A stretch of DNA of 64,000 nt from Nageia nagi (lineage: Eukaryota; Pinophyta): positions 67,270,001 to 67,334,000 of the forward strand of contig JBITNC010000001.1 in assembly GCA_050084985.1 (NCBI GenBank), written 5' to 3'. A model generated the notes under the pieces. It did no database searches, was not told the DNA's origin, and worked only from the letters and a program-made list of their open reading frames with translations. The position numbers and the translations under genes were made by a program. Numbering within the stretch: the first letter of the stretch is position 1; each line of letters opens with the position of its first letter. Shown piece after piece: positions 33,960 through 44,365 of this stretch.

Positions 33960-36900
33960 ACCAATATGAGTGGGAATGAGAATGTTCCTTAAATAAGTGG
34001 CTAGGGGTAATACAACTAACAACATGTGGAGCATTACCCCAATAATATGATAAGGTATGTAGGCCACTAATCTCTACTTCAATTTTATGAGCTTGGTTGG
34101 AAATTTACAGCCATACATCGTAAAACACTTCCAGTTTGTTAGCAAGAGAAATTCATGGAAGGTTCTACATATTTTAAAATAGATTTTTTTCTAGATTTTC
34201 ATATATGAAAGAGCAGCTTAACTTTGAAAGCTTTCCACACTTCTTGTAAGGGAAGGGTGACTATGAAAGGGTCCCTTAGTAAAGCATGTTGAAAGGAAAA
34301 TAAAATCAGTATATATCAAATAAAAAAATAAGCTACCTAGTCCAATACAACTCTAGAATATATATAAGTCCAAAAATGATGCATACAAAACTTAGGTTCA
34401 TTACAAAAAGGGCACCTAGGGTCACAAACACCTAGATGTTGCAATATAGAGCCAAAAGGGAGACCTTAGTTTAACAAAATCCATGCAAAAAAAGAAATTA
34501 TTTGGTTTCATATAAGAAATCCAAGAGTATAGAAAATTGAATTTCCATTTGGAATGTTTGGAAACAAGATCCCACTTTTCATGGAGATTAGGAATTGTAT
34601 GCAAGGTTGATGAGAACCAAGCATACCCAATACTATCTCTGTAAATGAGAAAGGGTGTATCAACATGCTAGGACCAATATTTCCATCATGGTTGTTGAGA
34701 CCACACTCCAACCTTATGTAGAAGAGAGAAATGCCTAATATCAATTATAATTGTGTCATAAGTTTCTTTTTCCACATTGGTAGGCCAAAATGTGCATTTG
34801 AAAACATCCCAAGGGATCCAATACTGGGTATGTCTAGAGAAAAAATTGACAATTGTGATAATAACTCTTTTGAAAAAATTCTATGCACAAGTCCAATGAA
34901 TTTGTGTAAGAGGAATGCCTTGTAAGTGGAAGAGAGTGGACCACTAGATATTAAGATTATTAATGGAAAGGCCCTTGTGAAAAATCTCACCTTGCCATTT
35001 TATCCATGAAAAACATTATTACCATTCCTTCTAAATATTTTTGTTCACAAATGATCTAATGATTTTGACAAAGATTGGTGATAAAAATAGCAAAGGGAAA
35101 TACATGCTTAAACATACCTTATGATTAAGGGGAAACCAAAAGAAATGAAATAGTGAAGGAAAATATTTCAAGGTTCTAATCCCTTAAGAGCTCGAACAAC
35201 CTACTTTGCATAAAGCAAAACTCCTTGTATTTTATATTTAAATAAACCCATTTGCTTGAGTCCTTGAGAAGGCAACACATATTTTAGGAAAATCTATGAT
35301 AACCAATTTTCATTCAAATTTGTTTATCTAAAGAAATTACCTTTACAGTTTCTCAAGATTATTGTAACAAGCCTATGAAGGGATCCAACATGATCAGTAG
35401 TAAACATGAGTGGAAGAAAGGACTTTGGAGACTAATTTGGAATTATCTTACCAAGGATAATTTTTTAGAATTCCAATAATCAAGATTATTTTCTATTGTT
35501 AATAATATAATACAACAATTGGGAAGGTGAATCTTAGAAGACAAAGGGAATGTTGAGGAATTTGAATACTTACGTATGAAGAATCCAATTTCATTGGAAT
35601 TGTGCAAGTCAAGGAGGTATATAAAATGGGGATTATCTATAATAAGAAGTTTTTCTTCACTAAATAATAGAATAGGAGGGTTTACAGAAGAAATTAAGAT
35701 AATTAAGAGCTTCAAATATATACTAGTCATCCTCCTGCAAAGTAAGAAAATAATCATCTACAAAATGATCATTGATAAACTACCATGGATTACTAGGGAG
35801 AGAGATGTACCTTGAAGCCTTCTTGCATAAGCATGTTTGATGAGAAGGTGGCAACATGCTTCTACTATAAACATATATGATGAGGGTGCAAGAGGGAATC
35901 CTTTATGGATAAATTTATGTATTCCGATAGCTTTAGTTTGGAAATGGTTTAGAGAGAGCACAAGCAAGGAATCCTTAAACAACATATTCATAGAGTGAAC
36001 AAAATGTTGGCCAAAGTTAAGGGTATCCAATATGAAAAGGATAAAGATCCATTCTATGTGATCATAGGCTTTTTGAAAGTCATTTTTGATAAAAAAAATA
36101 TGTTGATTAGACATTTTGGTCCACTCCGTACCTTCCCAAACTACTAGAATATTCTCCATAATGTACCTCTTTTATATGAATCCAATTCTTTCTAGTTGAA
36201 TAATGTTGGAAAGTAGAGGATGAAGCCTAAGGGTTAAAGCCTTAGCAATAATATTGTAGCTATCATTCATTAAAGTAGCCTTAGAAATAATCTTGTAGCT
36301 AACATTCAATAAAGTAACCTTATCAATATTCTTGTAGCTAACATTCAAAAATGTAACGAGTCTGTAATTCGTGATTATATTTAGATCTCCTTGCTTGGGA
36401 ATAAACTTAATATTGCCTTTATTTATTATTGATCCAAGAGAACCTATTTTCTAAGCTTCAAGGTACACCTTCTATAGATTAAGTCCAATGAAATCCCAAT
36501 TGGTATTATATAATTCACCAAGAAAACTAGGGCTTAACATATTCAATCAGGGAAAGGGATTCCTCCATCTCTTCAACATAAATAAGATTAACACACCTTT
36601 CTCATTGAGAGGAAGAAAGATAAGTAGGGATGTCATCTTTACACAATTGAAGATATTTTTTCCTTTCAAGAGTGTAAGGTTATACCCCAAACACCTAGGT
36701 GTAATAATTAGTAAAGGAGATGGCAATATCAGGTAAAGAGGTAAACCAAACCTCGTTATTCATAATGGAATTGAAATGAGTGGTTTATCTTGGGGATCCT
36801 AATATTTGAAAAAATGATTTGATGACATGATATCCAATCTTTAACCAATGAAGTATGGATTTGATCTAGGCTCCTTTAGCTTCATAAAGTTACACCAACT

Positions 36901-37429
36901 TAAGTTCATACCTGATTTGAGCAACATGTATTTGAAGATGGTTAAAAAAGAATTAGTCATAAGTCAAAGGGAATATTTAGAAAACTCACCTCTCATTGAA
37001 GTGGTATAATATCCATGAAATTGAGCTTCCTTATTACCCAAATTATGAAGCAAAGAAATCATATGAAATATGACATCATTCCATCACTCAATCCACCCTG
37101 TGCCACCTATTGGTCAAGGAACAAAATTCTAAAATATCTAGCTATGACATGCCATGGATTCAAGTTAAAGAAATGAGGTTTACAATATGAACTACATTTG
37201 ATAATATCATTGAGGTAAGGAAGAAACCTCCACATTAAACATAATGAGTATATTATTCAAGGAGATCATGTTACAAACAATCTTAGTAAAGGGTAAATAA
37301 GGGAGATGGCAAGTAAAAGACAATTTTCTATGATCATACATCATGGCTTTATTAAGCCTCTTGAGGAATATTGCATGGCTAGATTGAAAATTAGACCATT
37401 TATACCAAATATGTTTAGGAAATTGCTAT
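33960..37429 (-). pseudogene. LINE-2 ORF2 3' part: linker, reverse transcriptase, zf-RVT
   Basis: RT: IKFIPKQGDLNIITNYRLVT near 36.36-36.42 kb; ENILVVWEGTEWTK, FFIKNDFQKAYDHIEWIFIL and HKGFPLAPSSYMFIVEACCH in an open frame at 35758-36159; the catalytic box FVDD at 35753-35764 is intact. zf-RVT is near 34.39-34.52 kb: FFAWILLN, LPFGSILQHLGVCDPRCPFC then NEPKFCMHHFW. The tail to 33960 (NAPHVVSCITPSH) parallels LINE-1. A 39-bp motif of the RT N-terminus is triplicated at 36239-36355. Upstream linker sequence to 37429 includes PLFTKIVCNMISLNN-like text. Confidence 0.87.
36239..36355 (-). repeat. 39-bp tandem triplication in the LINE-2 RT
   Basis: Units 36239-36277, 36278-36316 and 36317-36355 each encode a version of LNVSYKIIAKALT-like 13 residues on minus. 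The family has this segment once. The triplication keeps the reading frame. Units differ at 4-7 positions. Confidence 0.88.
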
Positions 37430-38100
37430 TTTTGGAATTAGAGTTCAATCAAAGACCATTTGAGTTGAAAATCAAACCATTTGAAGATCAACTAGGCTTA
37501 CAAAAATAGATCAGTAAACATTTAGAAGGATTAACTTTTTGTAGATAAATCTAATTGAGATAATTATTTTTTCATTAGATAGTTATCAAATATACCTTTC
37601 CAACAAGTATATGCATACCTACCTTTATTGAATGTTTGACCATCATATTGGGCATTTTATGATAAGCTATTTAGTCTATTATGCCTCACCACAGACATGG
37701 TCCACCTAAAAACCTATGCACCAAACATAGTTCACCTAGTAGTTTGTGCACCAAGCATAGTGCACCTCACCTCGAGTGAAATACATCTCTCTCCTTTGGT
37801 CTAGGCATAATGCTCCTAAAAATAGAGCTTGATGGGCTATTCTTAGCATGTGTAGGATGATGATTTTTCATCTTCTAGTTTAGATTAGATATTGCTATGT
37901 TGGGTGTTAGTTTCACCTAATTGTTGTTAAGCATGTTAGAATATAATTATAACATCTAGTTAGATTTTTGGATTGGGTTGTAATAAGTTATGATCATGCA
38001 ACTTGAGTTTATATTTAGCACAATCTATTTCTGCATTTGTAAAAAATCTATATATGTAATGCTTTCATTTTTCAAATTAATGAAAGTAGAATACTTCTCA
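37430..38100 (+). repeat. 5' LTR of the RT-less element (671 bp)
   Basis: Aligns along its full length with 40818-41485: shared blocks include GGAATTAGAG, CAAAGACCATT, GAAGATCAACTAG, GCATTTTATGATAAGCTAT, GATGGGCTATTCTTAGCAT and AATTAATGAAAGTAG. The first bases are TT in place of TG. It ends CTTCTCA. Confidence 0.9.
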
Positions 38101-38293
38101 TTGTTGTATCATAGATTTAGGAAGATCTATAGGGTTAGAGTTAGTGGGTGAAATTGTAAGAATTTATTAAATTCTTTCAATAGACTATGATCCATTATTT
38201 TTTTATGTTAGAAATATGGTTGTCAACAACGACATTCTACCCAACAACCTTTTGTAGTGTGAATGAGTTGCTTCTAGTTGAGATTCTATCACA

Positions 38294-38580
38294 ATGGAAG
38301 ATAGTTGGATGGCCACCATGTTTGAGAGTATAGAGATCCCAAAATTTTATGATAAATATTATGCTTACTGGATCATAAGAGTGAAAATTTTCTTAATGTT
38401 CAAAGACCTTTGGAGCATTGTAGAAGGAAACTATGAAGAACCCCTTATATGGAGAATGCTTGGAAAATAAGAGAAGAGATTAAAGAAAGAGGATCGATAT
38501 CAAAATTGCTTGGCTCTTATAAAATTGAGGAGAGGTATGAAATATAATATTTTCCCTCTTATTGCTAGTTGTAGGATAGC
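38294..38580 (+). pseudogene. Truncated copia-type gag of the RT-less element
   Basis: From ATG 38294 the frame encodes the start of a copia gag: ESIEIPKFYDKYYAYWIIRV, KIFLMFKDLWSIVEGNYEEP, a stop at 38468, then RYQNCLALIKL and IFPLIASCRIATHS before a stop near 38578. The family pattern is F-D-G-x-N-Y-x-x-W then L-W-x-x-V-E-x-G-Y-x-x-P. The UBN2 core and zinc knuckle are missing. Such a part could help target the RNA to particles made by a partner element, but this is inference. Confidence 0.7.
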
Positions 38581-38588
38581 CACACATT

Positions 38589-40142
38589 CATGAAGAAGAC
38601 AAAGAATTTTATAGGAACTCTTTTGAGATAGTGTGTGACAATATACAAGATTGTATGAGCAGGGAAGAGCCTTGTTCCCTTAAAGATCCATTTGTATATC
38701 CCTATGAAGATTATTGTGGAGAGCCTTGTCAGCCTTGTATGATTCTTTTTATGGGAGACATGTCTTATGAAGGTATGCATGGTGATGGAGAATCCTTTCT
38801 TGAATAGGAGGATGTGAAGGAGCATAGTATGAGGCCTTGTGCAACTCTCATAGAAGAGAGTAATGTGGATGAACTTCTTCTTGCAAAGAAGAGAGAAGAA
38901 GGTGAAACTTATTGTGAAACCCTCGTTGTTGGAGGCATGCATTATGATGAAGGCATATATGCTAAATTTTTTCTTTTAGAGGGAGAATATGATGAAAAGA
39001 AAAAGTGTATTCATGAACCTATTATGGGAATGACATGTTTTGAAGACATTCACATTGATCATAAGGAGGGTGAATATATCATTAAAGAGATAGGTATTGA
39101 AGCATAATTATATGAAGATTATTTCCTATTTGAAAACCACTCCAAAGTGGATGAAGACCACCAAGATGAGGTGGATACAAATTATATCATGGAGGAGGGA
39201 TATGACCACAATTTTGTTGATGGAGCATGTCTCATGGAGGGGACATCTACACAAAAATTGGAAGAACAAATTCTCATTGAGGAGTGTTGATTTTTGGTTG
39301 CAACCTACATAGATGGAGTGAAAGATCATTCATTTGGAATGATATATTATAATACACTAGATTTGAGAGCTCACTCATTTCAAGTGAAAGATTATCTTGT
39401 TGGAAAGGCAATAGATGAATTTTTAGAAGCTGATTACCCATATGTTAGAGTTCTTCTAAAGGGGAGGAAAAGTGAAAGAGGAGGAGAAACCCTTATGATG
39501 GAGTGTTTATTGCTTAAGGAATACTCTCATAGAGTGGATGGATATTGTGAAACTCACTTGTTTGGAGTGAATGATGATTGTCTTAGAGAGGAAATACAAG
39601 ATAATGATCCAAGAGAGATCATAAATGAAGAGGAGGTGAAGAATATAAATTTCATGCTCAATGGAAAACCTCACTCATCAAGAGTGAAGGATGTATTGTG
39701 TGAAGAGAAGAGCATAAGAAACTATCTCATTTGGGAGGAGAAAGATGAAATAAAAAATGAGATAGAGAATGAAGTTATAATCAATGTTGGTGAGCTTCAA
39801 GTTGTTATGACTATGAAGGCATCAATTGTTATAGAACAATATCACTCATTAAGAGTGAAGACTATTTTGTATGAAGAAGACTATCTCAAGGAGGAGATGT
39901 AACATATTGAGATAGTCATTTATGGATTTAATGGTGTAATGGGGGCATCATCAAAGGAGATTGAGAATTATCTTGAAGAGGTAACTTTGGATGAATATAA
40001 CTCACTTGGAGTGATAACAAAGAGTTATCTTGAAGAGGTAACATCATACAAAGATAAATCATGGGAGTTCCATACTATGATTGAAGATTTGGTTGCTTCA
40101 AAAGCAAAATCAAAGGAAAGCTTATGGACATATACTCAATAA
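38589..40142 (+). pseudogene. Unknown acidic repetitive protein frame (about 517 codons, four stops)
   Basis: One frame stays open from about 38589 to the stop at 40140-40142, broken only by stops at 38805, 39105, 39288 and 39900 and by no frameshift. It is rich in Glu, Asp, Tyr and Cys (for example CGEPCQPCMILFMGDMSYEG). A motif of His-Ser-x-x-x-Val-Lys recurs: AHSFQVKDYLVG, PHSSRVKDVLCEE, YHSLRVKTILYEEDYLKEE, EYNSLGVITKSYLEEVT. I see no RT, integrase, protease or envelope-like signature and no signal peptide. It occupies the place of pol in an LTR element. Function unknown; I do not recognise the family. Confidence 0.6.
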
Positions 40143-40237
40143 ATAATCATTAGAGGTAAAATATTCTTGTTATTTAATTCATTTACTAATGATTTCTTTG
40201 ATAAAGGTAAATTCTATTAATATCCATTGGAGACCAA

Positions 40238-40576
40238 TTGATCTATGGGAAAAATAAATTGCATAGCTCTAAGGCTATTATGAATGAAGAAGATGGTGTA
40301 TGTCTTATCAAGACATCACTTGAAGATTGTCTCATAGAGATAACATTACTAAAGAGTCTTCCTTTGGAGAATAAAAAGGTGGAGAGCTTGGGTCAATTGG
40401 AATCAAATGATGGCAACCAAGAATATGTTGATATTTATGTGAAATACAATCATTACATGTTTGTATATTATGTAAAATTGAGTGATTTTATGTGTGAGGT
40501 TACATATGTAAGAAAAGATGAACAAAAATGGTTGATGAGAACCATTGCTATTAACATTGATAAAATATCAAAATAA
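40238..40576 (+). CDS. Unknown small frame downstream (112 codons)
   Basis: A complete open frame in a different phase from the acidic frame, starting ATG 40238. It encodes SSKAIMNEEDGVCLIKTSLE, DCLIEITLLKSL and YVDIYVKYNHYMFVYYVKLS. The Lys/Glu/Tyr-rich composition and the E-D-x-L-x-E-x-T style resemble the preceding frame, so it may be its frameshifted C-terminal end. The segment D-I-Y-V-K-Y-N-H-Y-M recalls nothing that I can name. Expression and start are unsupported. Confidence 0.35.
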   Translation: MIYGKNKLHSSKAIMNEEDGVCLIKTSLEDCLIEITLLKSLPLENKKVESLGQLESNDGNQEYVDIYVKYNHYMFVYYVKLSDFMCEVTYVRKDEQKWLMRTIAINIDKISK

Positions 40577-40805
40577 GAAGATTTTTATGAAGGGGGAGTT
40601 TCTCATAAAAAGGAGACACTTAGTTATCTGCAAGAAATAGCAACATCAAAGATGGACGAGATCCCACACCAAAGATGGAAGGTGTGCCAGTGTGAATTCT
40701 TTGTGTGCTTTTCTTTCTTGTTGAAATATCAAAGGAAATGAAAATTATTAAGTTTTTTCTAAGTTTGTGATGCTTCTAAACTACTAGAAGAGTCCCTTCA
40801 ATATC

Positions 40806-40817
40806 AAGGGGGGAGAA
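40806..40817 (+). other. Polypurine tract of the RT-less element
   Basis: The purine run AAGGGGGGAGAA directly abuts TGTTGGAATTAG, the start of the 3' LTR. Confidence 0.75.
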
Positions 40818-41485
40818 TGTTGGAATTAGAGCTCAATCAAAGACCATTGAAGTTGGAAATCAAACCAGTTGAAGATCAACTAGACTTGCAAAAATAGATT
40901 GGTAAAATTTGAGAAGGCAAAACTTTTTGTGGATACATCCAATTAAGCTAATTTGTTTTGCATTAGATAGTGCTCAAAGATACCTTTCTAAAAAGTAAGC
41001 ACATGCCTACCTTTGTTGAAGGTTTGACCATCATATTAGGCATTTTATGATAAGCTATCTAGTCTATTGCACCTCACCCCAAGCATAGTGCACTTAGTAA
41101 CTTATTTACTCAACACAATAAACCTAGTAGCCTATGCATGAAGTGTAATTCACCTCACCTGAAGCGCAGTGTGCCTCTCCTTTGTACCAGGTGTAGTGTA
41201 CCTAAAAATAGAGCCAGATGGGCTATTCTTAGCATATGTAGGACTATGATTTTTTATCTTCTAATTTAGATTAGATGTATCTATTTTGGATGCTAGTTTC
41301 GTCTAGTTGTTTTTTAGCATGTCAGGATATAATTAAAATATCTAGTTAGCTTTTTGGATTAAATTGTAACAAGTTGTGATCATGTAACTTGAGTTTATAT
41401 TTAATACAATCTATTTTTGGTTTTGTCCAAAACCTATATATGTAAGGATTTATTTTTTAAATTAATGAAAGTAGGATACTTCTTA
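40818..41485 (+). repeat. 3' LTR of the RT-less element (668 bp)
   Basis: Begins TGTTGGAATTAG after the polypurine tract and ends CTTCTTA, followed by GCTAT. It matches 37430-38100 throughout with scattered substitutions and small gaps. Confidence 0.9.
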
Positions 41486-42010
41486 GCTATTTTGAAAAAT
41501 AAGAACTGGGGTATAACATTCTTAATTACTTTTTCATAAAGAACTAAGCTTCGTTATTTCTAATGACCCACTTGTTGGAAGTGTGACCTTTCTTATCAAA
41601 AGCCTTTTCAACCAATGTTGAAATCTCTTTATATAAGCCAAACAACTAACAATAATGAGGGAGCACATAATTTTTAGAGGGTGCATCTATCCTATGCATC
41701 ATTCAAGGCATAAATATTGATAATTCCAAAATATATTTTACATACTTCTAGCAAAATATAGATTTCATGATGAGCAGAGTTAGTTCCCTAGGTGATAAGA
41801 TTATCTTTCCAATTATCAGCTAATAGAATGACAATGCCTCAATTACCATGAGGGTGATTAATTATGTACATTTGGTTTCTAGACCAAAAAAGAGAGCATG
41901 AAGATTGAAGGGTAAAATCAACTACTTTAACTTCTTGCAAACAAATAAAATCAAGATGACCATAAATGAATAGTAACCATGGCAAAATCATCATTGTTTA
42001 AAACTTTATT
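41486..42010 (-). pseudogene. LINE-2 endonuclease, N-terminal part
   Basis: The minus strand reads MMILPWLLFIYGHLDFICLQ with EVK following (catalytic Glu in LQE-x-K), then VILLADNWK, FGIINIYALNDA, and near 41.55 kb NKWVIRNNEA before FFMKK. This matches the endonuclease of LINE-1 (GEREAWFFMKNKLRLFDPN). The usual S-W-N-x-x-G-L opening is shortened. It is cut by the LTR element at 41486. Confidence 0.75.
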
Positions 42011-42537
42011 TTTTGAGTAAAAGACACTTTTATATGAAATCTTAAAAAGTCCATTTTATAGATTCTTATGTATTTATCGTAGATCTCTTATGTGATCATC
42101 ACATATATCTTATTCACTTGAATGTGTTCTTCAATCTTCTAAAATTATCTTTCTTTTCTTCATAATCTAATCTTGTGTTAGATCTAAAGATTTGTTTTGG
42201 AATGTTTAAAACTTAAATGATTTATATATGTAATTAAGGTGATATTGGCAGTATTTATAATTTTTTTTGTATTTTTGAGGCAAATAACTATGAAAGTAAA
42301 GGTTGACCATATGGGCAATTCATGATTGGAATTAAATTGTTATTTTTTTTGGGTGATGGGATACATAAAATTAATACCCACCCATAAGTTTTAGGGATAA
42401 TGGCACCCCTTCCGAGGGTCCAAGAATTAATTGCTAGGAAAAATACTGGTACCATTAGATTGGGTCCATCACCCCTCTAACATTACAAGGAAAGAATCAT
42501 TTTGGTAGGTCTATGAGCATACCTCCATTTTCCTCGT
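42011..42537. other. AT-rich segment between LINE-2 ORF1 and ORF2
   Basis: No coding motif. A pair GGGTGATGG (about 42353) and CCATCACCC (about 42467) forms a short inverted repeat 120 bp apart; not enough to call a MITE. Confidence 0.4.
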
Positions 42538-44135
42538 TGACATGATTAAGATTGGAAAGCATTTAAAAAGAGTTACTCGCAAAACTTTCCTAAGCATTAT
42601 GGAGGAAACCAGTTTGCCTATGCCAATCTACCTAAGCTAGAATAATTTCTTGAGAAGGGCTATGAGACCACTAACCTTCTACTCAAGTGTGAAACCCTTG
42701 TACTGCCTCTATTTGTTCAATGAATAAAGACACAAGGAGGAGTCCCTCTTCATTAGGAAGGTCTCATGATTCTGTCAAGAAAGATGAGGCTGGCAAAGAA
42801 GGAGCTTGTAAATCCAACAAAGGCTTGAGGGCTATCACTTAGATGTAAATTGAATAGGATTGACCCATATTTCCTATCTTTTTCGCATTTCCTTTCTTGT
42901 TAGACACTATTTTCCACTCCTCCTAGTTCCCTCTAGTGGGTTGAACTTGAGTGGTAGGAGATGGAGCAGAAGGAGATGAACTTTTGGCTTTAAATTTTTC
43001 TACCATTAGGGGGAAATCTTTAATTTTGTGAGCAATTGATTGACACCTATAATAGGTTTTGGGGAGGTTGACATACACCACCAGGTGGCATAAATGGGTA
43101 TCCCTCATCTAAATATCAATATACTCTCTTAGATATTTTGCAAGATTAACTTTAACATATATTTGGTAGGTTGGTTGAGCTACATGGAAAAAGACCAATT
43201 CATCATAAAGAAAATATCTTATAAGAGAAGCCAAATTTCACAAGAAGGACCACACAACCAAAGGGAGTCCTGGGAAATTAACCCACACTAGGATAAAAAG
43301 TGAGACATCATTAGAGACATTGAAATCCCTAGACCATGTCTGGAAGACAATAAGGGTGCTATGGAAATAAAATGGGCCTTTTGTTGAGAACTTAATGTTG
43401 AACTTTTGTAGGTTCAGAAAAATGAAAATGGAAAAAACTTTTTGTAAGGTTTTCCACATGCTCAACCTAGATGTCGTAAGGGTGCCAATATTGTTCTATC
43501 TAGTTCTTAAGAATAGAATCAAAGGGGATATGTTTGAAGAAATAACCTATTAAGGTGTAGCTTTTAAGCCACTCACAGACTTGATTAAAGTCATTCACAT
43601 GAATAACAAGGTTAGGAGAGGAATTACCTTGTGGAACACCTTAAGGAATGTTTGATATATAATACAAAGATAAGAAATCTCCCACACTTTCTTAAAAAGA
43701 ATGGTACGAAAAATCTGAAAATTCTAACAGTACATGCAGCTCGGCTCTTTCTCCAAGCTTTTTCTTTATACATGTTACATTTTATCCTCTACTGAACATG
43801 TCAGCTATTGATTTGAAAGGAGGAGGATTTTTGGGGTATCAACGGCTTATCCATAGCTATTTCTCCGCATAGCTCCCATTATGATGGATATTTGTTGTGA
43901 TCTTTATCTGTTGTGAGGGTGGGTAAGCGTTATATATCATCGCTCCTTGGATTAAAAGATTGGTCATTTCAATCTATTGTGTGGGATGTGCTCCATGTCT
44001 TGGCATTGTCGACAAGGGGAAATGGCTTGTATGCCTTCACAACTTCGCTGGATTGTAGAAGATTCGAGGGGCTCCACATGTCTCCCATCGATAGCATTTG
44101 CTTGCGTGAAGCACTCACGTGTAGCCCCTCGTTTC
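42538..44135. repeat. Duplicated 1.6-kb segment, copy 1
   Basis: Matches 45699-47293 at nearly every base: I count roughly 15 differences plus a 3-bp gap, about 99 percent identity. It contains LINE-2 ORF1 (minus) and about 450 bp of plus-oriented non-TE-like sequence upstream of the LINE. Left limit TGACATGATTAAG, right limit CCCCTCGTTTC. Confidence 0.93.
42860..43650 (-). pseudogene. LINE-2 ORF1 (DUF4283-like) in duplicated segment, copy 1
   Basis: On minus, from about 43640: VIHVNDFNQVCEWLKSYTLI, GYFFKHIPFDSILKN, VEHVENLTKSFFHFHFSEPT, then FSTKGPFYFHSTLIVFQTW, SRDFNVSNDVSLFILVWVNF and PGLPLVVWSF. This is the DUF4283 order (F-F-x-F-x-F; G-P-W-x-F; V-W-V-x-F-P-x-L-P). A knuckle remnant follows, YYRCQSIAHKIKDFPL, missing two of the three cysteines, then a Ser/Pro-rich tail. 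ORF1 proteins bind LINE RNA. Stops and a frame change disable it. Confidence 0.8.
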
Positions 44136-44365
44136 CTCATGAAATCCTTGCGGAAATGCGAGGGCTTCACATCCTCCGATTGGTTAACTCTTTGGAATCT
44201 CTATGCATTCACGAGATACAACCAGAATTTACATCTATCATTGAAAAACATCCACTCTTTAAGAGACTCTATGCATGCTTGGGATTTAGAGTTCTGGTTG
44301 TTGTCACATTATTCACAGATTCTATTGTGGGAGAAGTGTTAGGAGAGATATTCTGGGGAGGATAA
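43913..44365 (+). CDS. Unknown reading frame upstream of LINE-2 (150 codons)
   Basis: Open on plus from a GTG-initiated stretch; the first ATG in frame is well inside. It encodes SSLLGLKDWSFQSIVWDVLH and LRLVNSLESLCIHEIQPEFT. Base composition is less AT-rich than neighbours and a second plus frame (43977-44342) is also open, so coding is uncertain. The first 223 bases are repeated in 47071-47293, where the frame is cut. I recognise no domain. Followed by FELQNFERCYVEDPILKFIS-like text in another frame to about 44650, which may be a decayed host gene. Confidence 0.3.
   Translation: MRVGKRYISSLLGLKDWSFQSIVWDVLHVLALSTRGNGLYAFTTSLDCRRFEGLHMSPIDSICLREALTCSPSFPHEILAEMRGLHILRLVNSLESLCIHEIQPEFTSIIEKHPLFKRLYACLGFRVLVVVTLFTDSIVGEVLGEIFWGG

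Larger units (their letters stand above)
37430..41485 (+). mobile_element. RT-less LTR retrotransposon with an unknown acidic frame (4,056 bp)
   Basis: Two direct LTRs (37430-38100 and 40818-41485) enclose 2.7 kb. GCTAT lies immediately outside both ends (37425-37429 and 41486-41490), a perfect 5-bp target duplication. A Met-tRNA-like primer site (TTGTATCATAG, about 38104) follows the first LTR, and a purine run AAGGGGGGAGAA precedes the second. The interior contains a copia-type gag start and then a long acidic frame with no similarity I recognise; protease, integrase, RT and RNase H are absent. It must have been moved by another element's enzymes. LTRs have diverged clearly, so insertion is old. 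It sits inside LINE-2. Confidence 0.9.
33960..43700 (-). mobile_element. LINE-2: L1-like LINE, minus strand, split by an LTR element
   Basis: The C-terminal tail, zf-RVT, RT and linker occupy 33960-37429. The endonuclease continues at 41486 to about 42010 and ORF1 lies at 42900-43650. The 4,056 bp between are a complete LTR retrotransposon with a GCTAT duplication. Homology to LINE-1 continues across the joint: the minus-strand endonuclease breaks after NNEA-stop-FFMKK and SSYFSKIA and resumes at HIWYKWSNFQSSHAIF, matching HIWYT in LINE-1. Without the insert the LINE is about 5.7 kb. Decayed by stops and frame changes. Confidence 0.85.

Noticed and set aside
38565-38942. Minus-strand frame of 125 codons in the RT-less element
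   Set aside because: Antisense of the acidic plus frame; GAA/GAG-rich codons yield TTC/CTC antisense without stops. The plus frame extends much further in one phase.
42352-42475. Possible MITE with GGGTGATGG/CCATCACCC inverted ends
   Set aside because: Only nine bases pair, no target duplication is visible and there is no second copy in the window.
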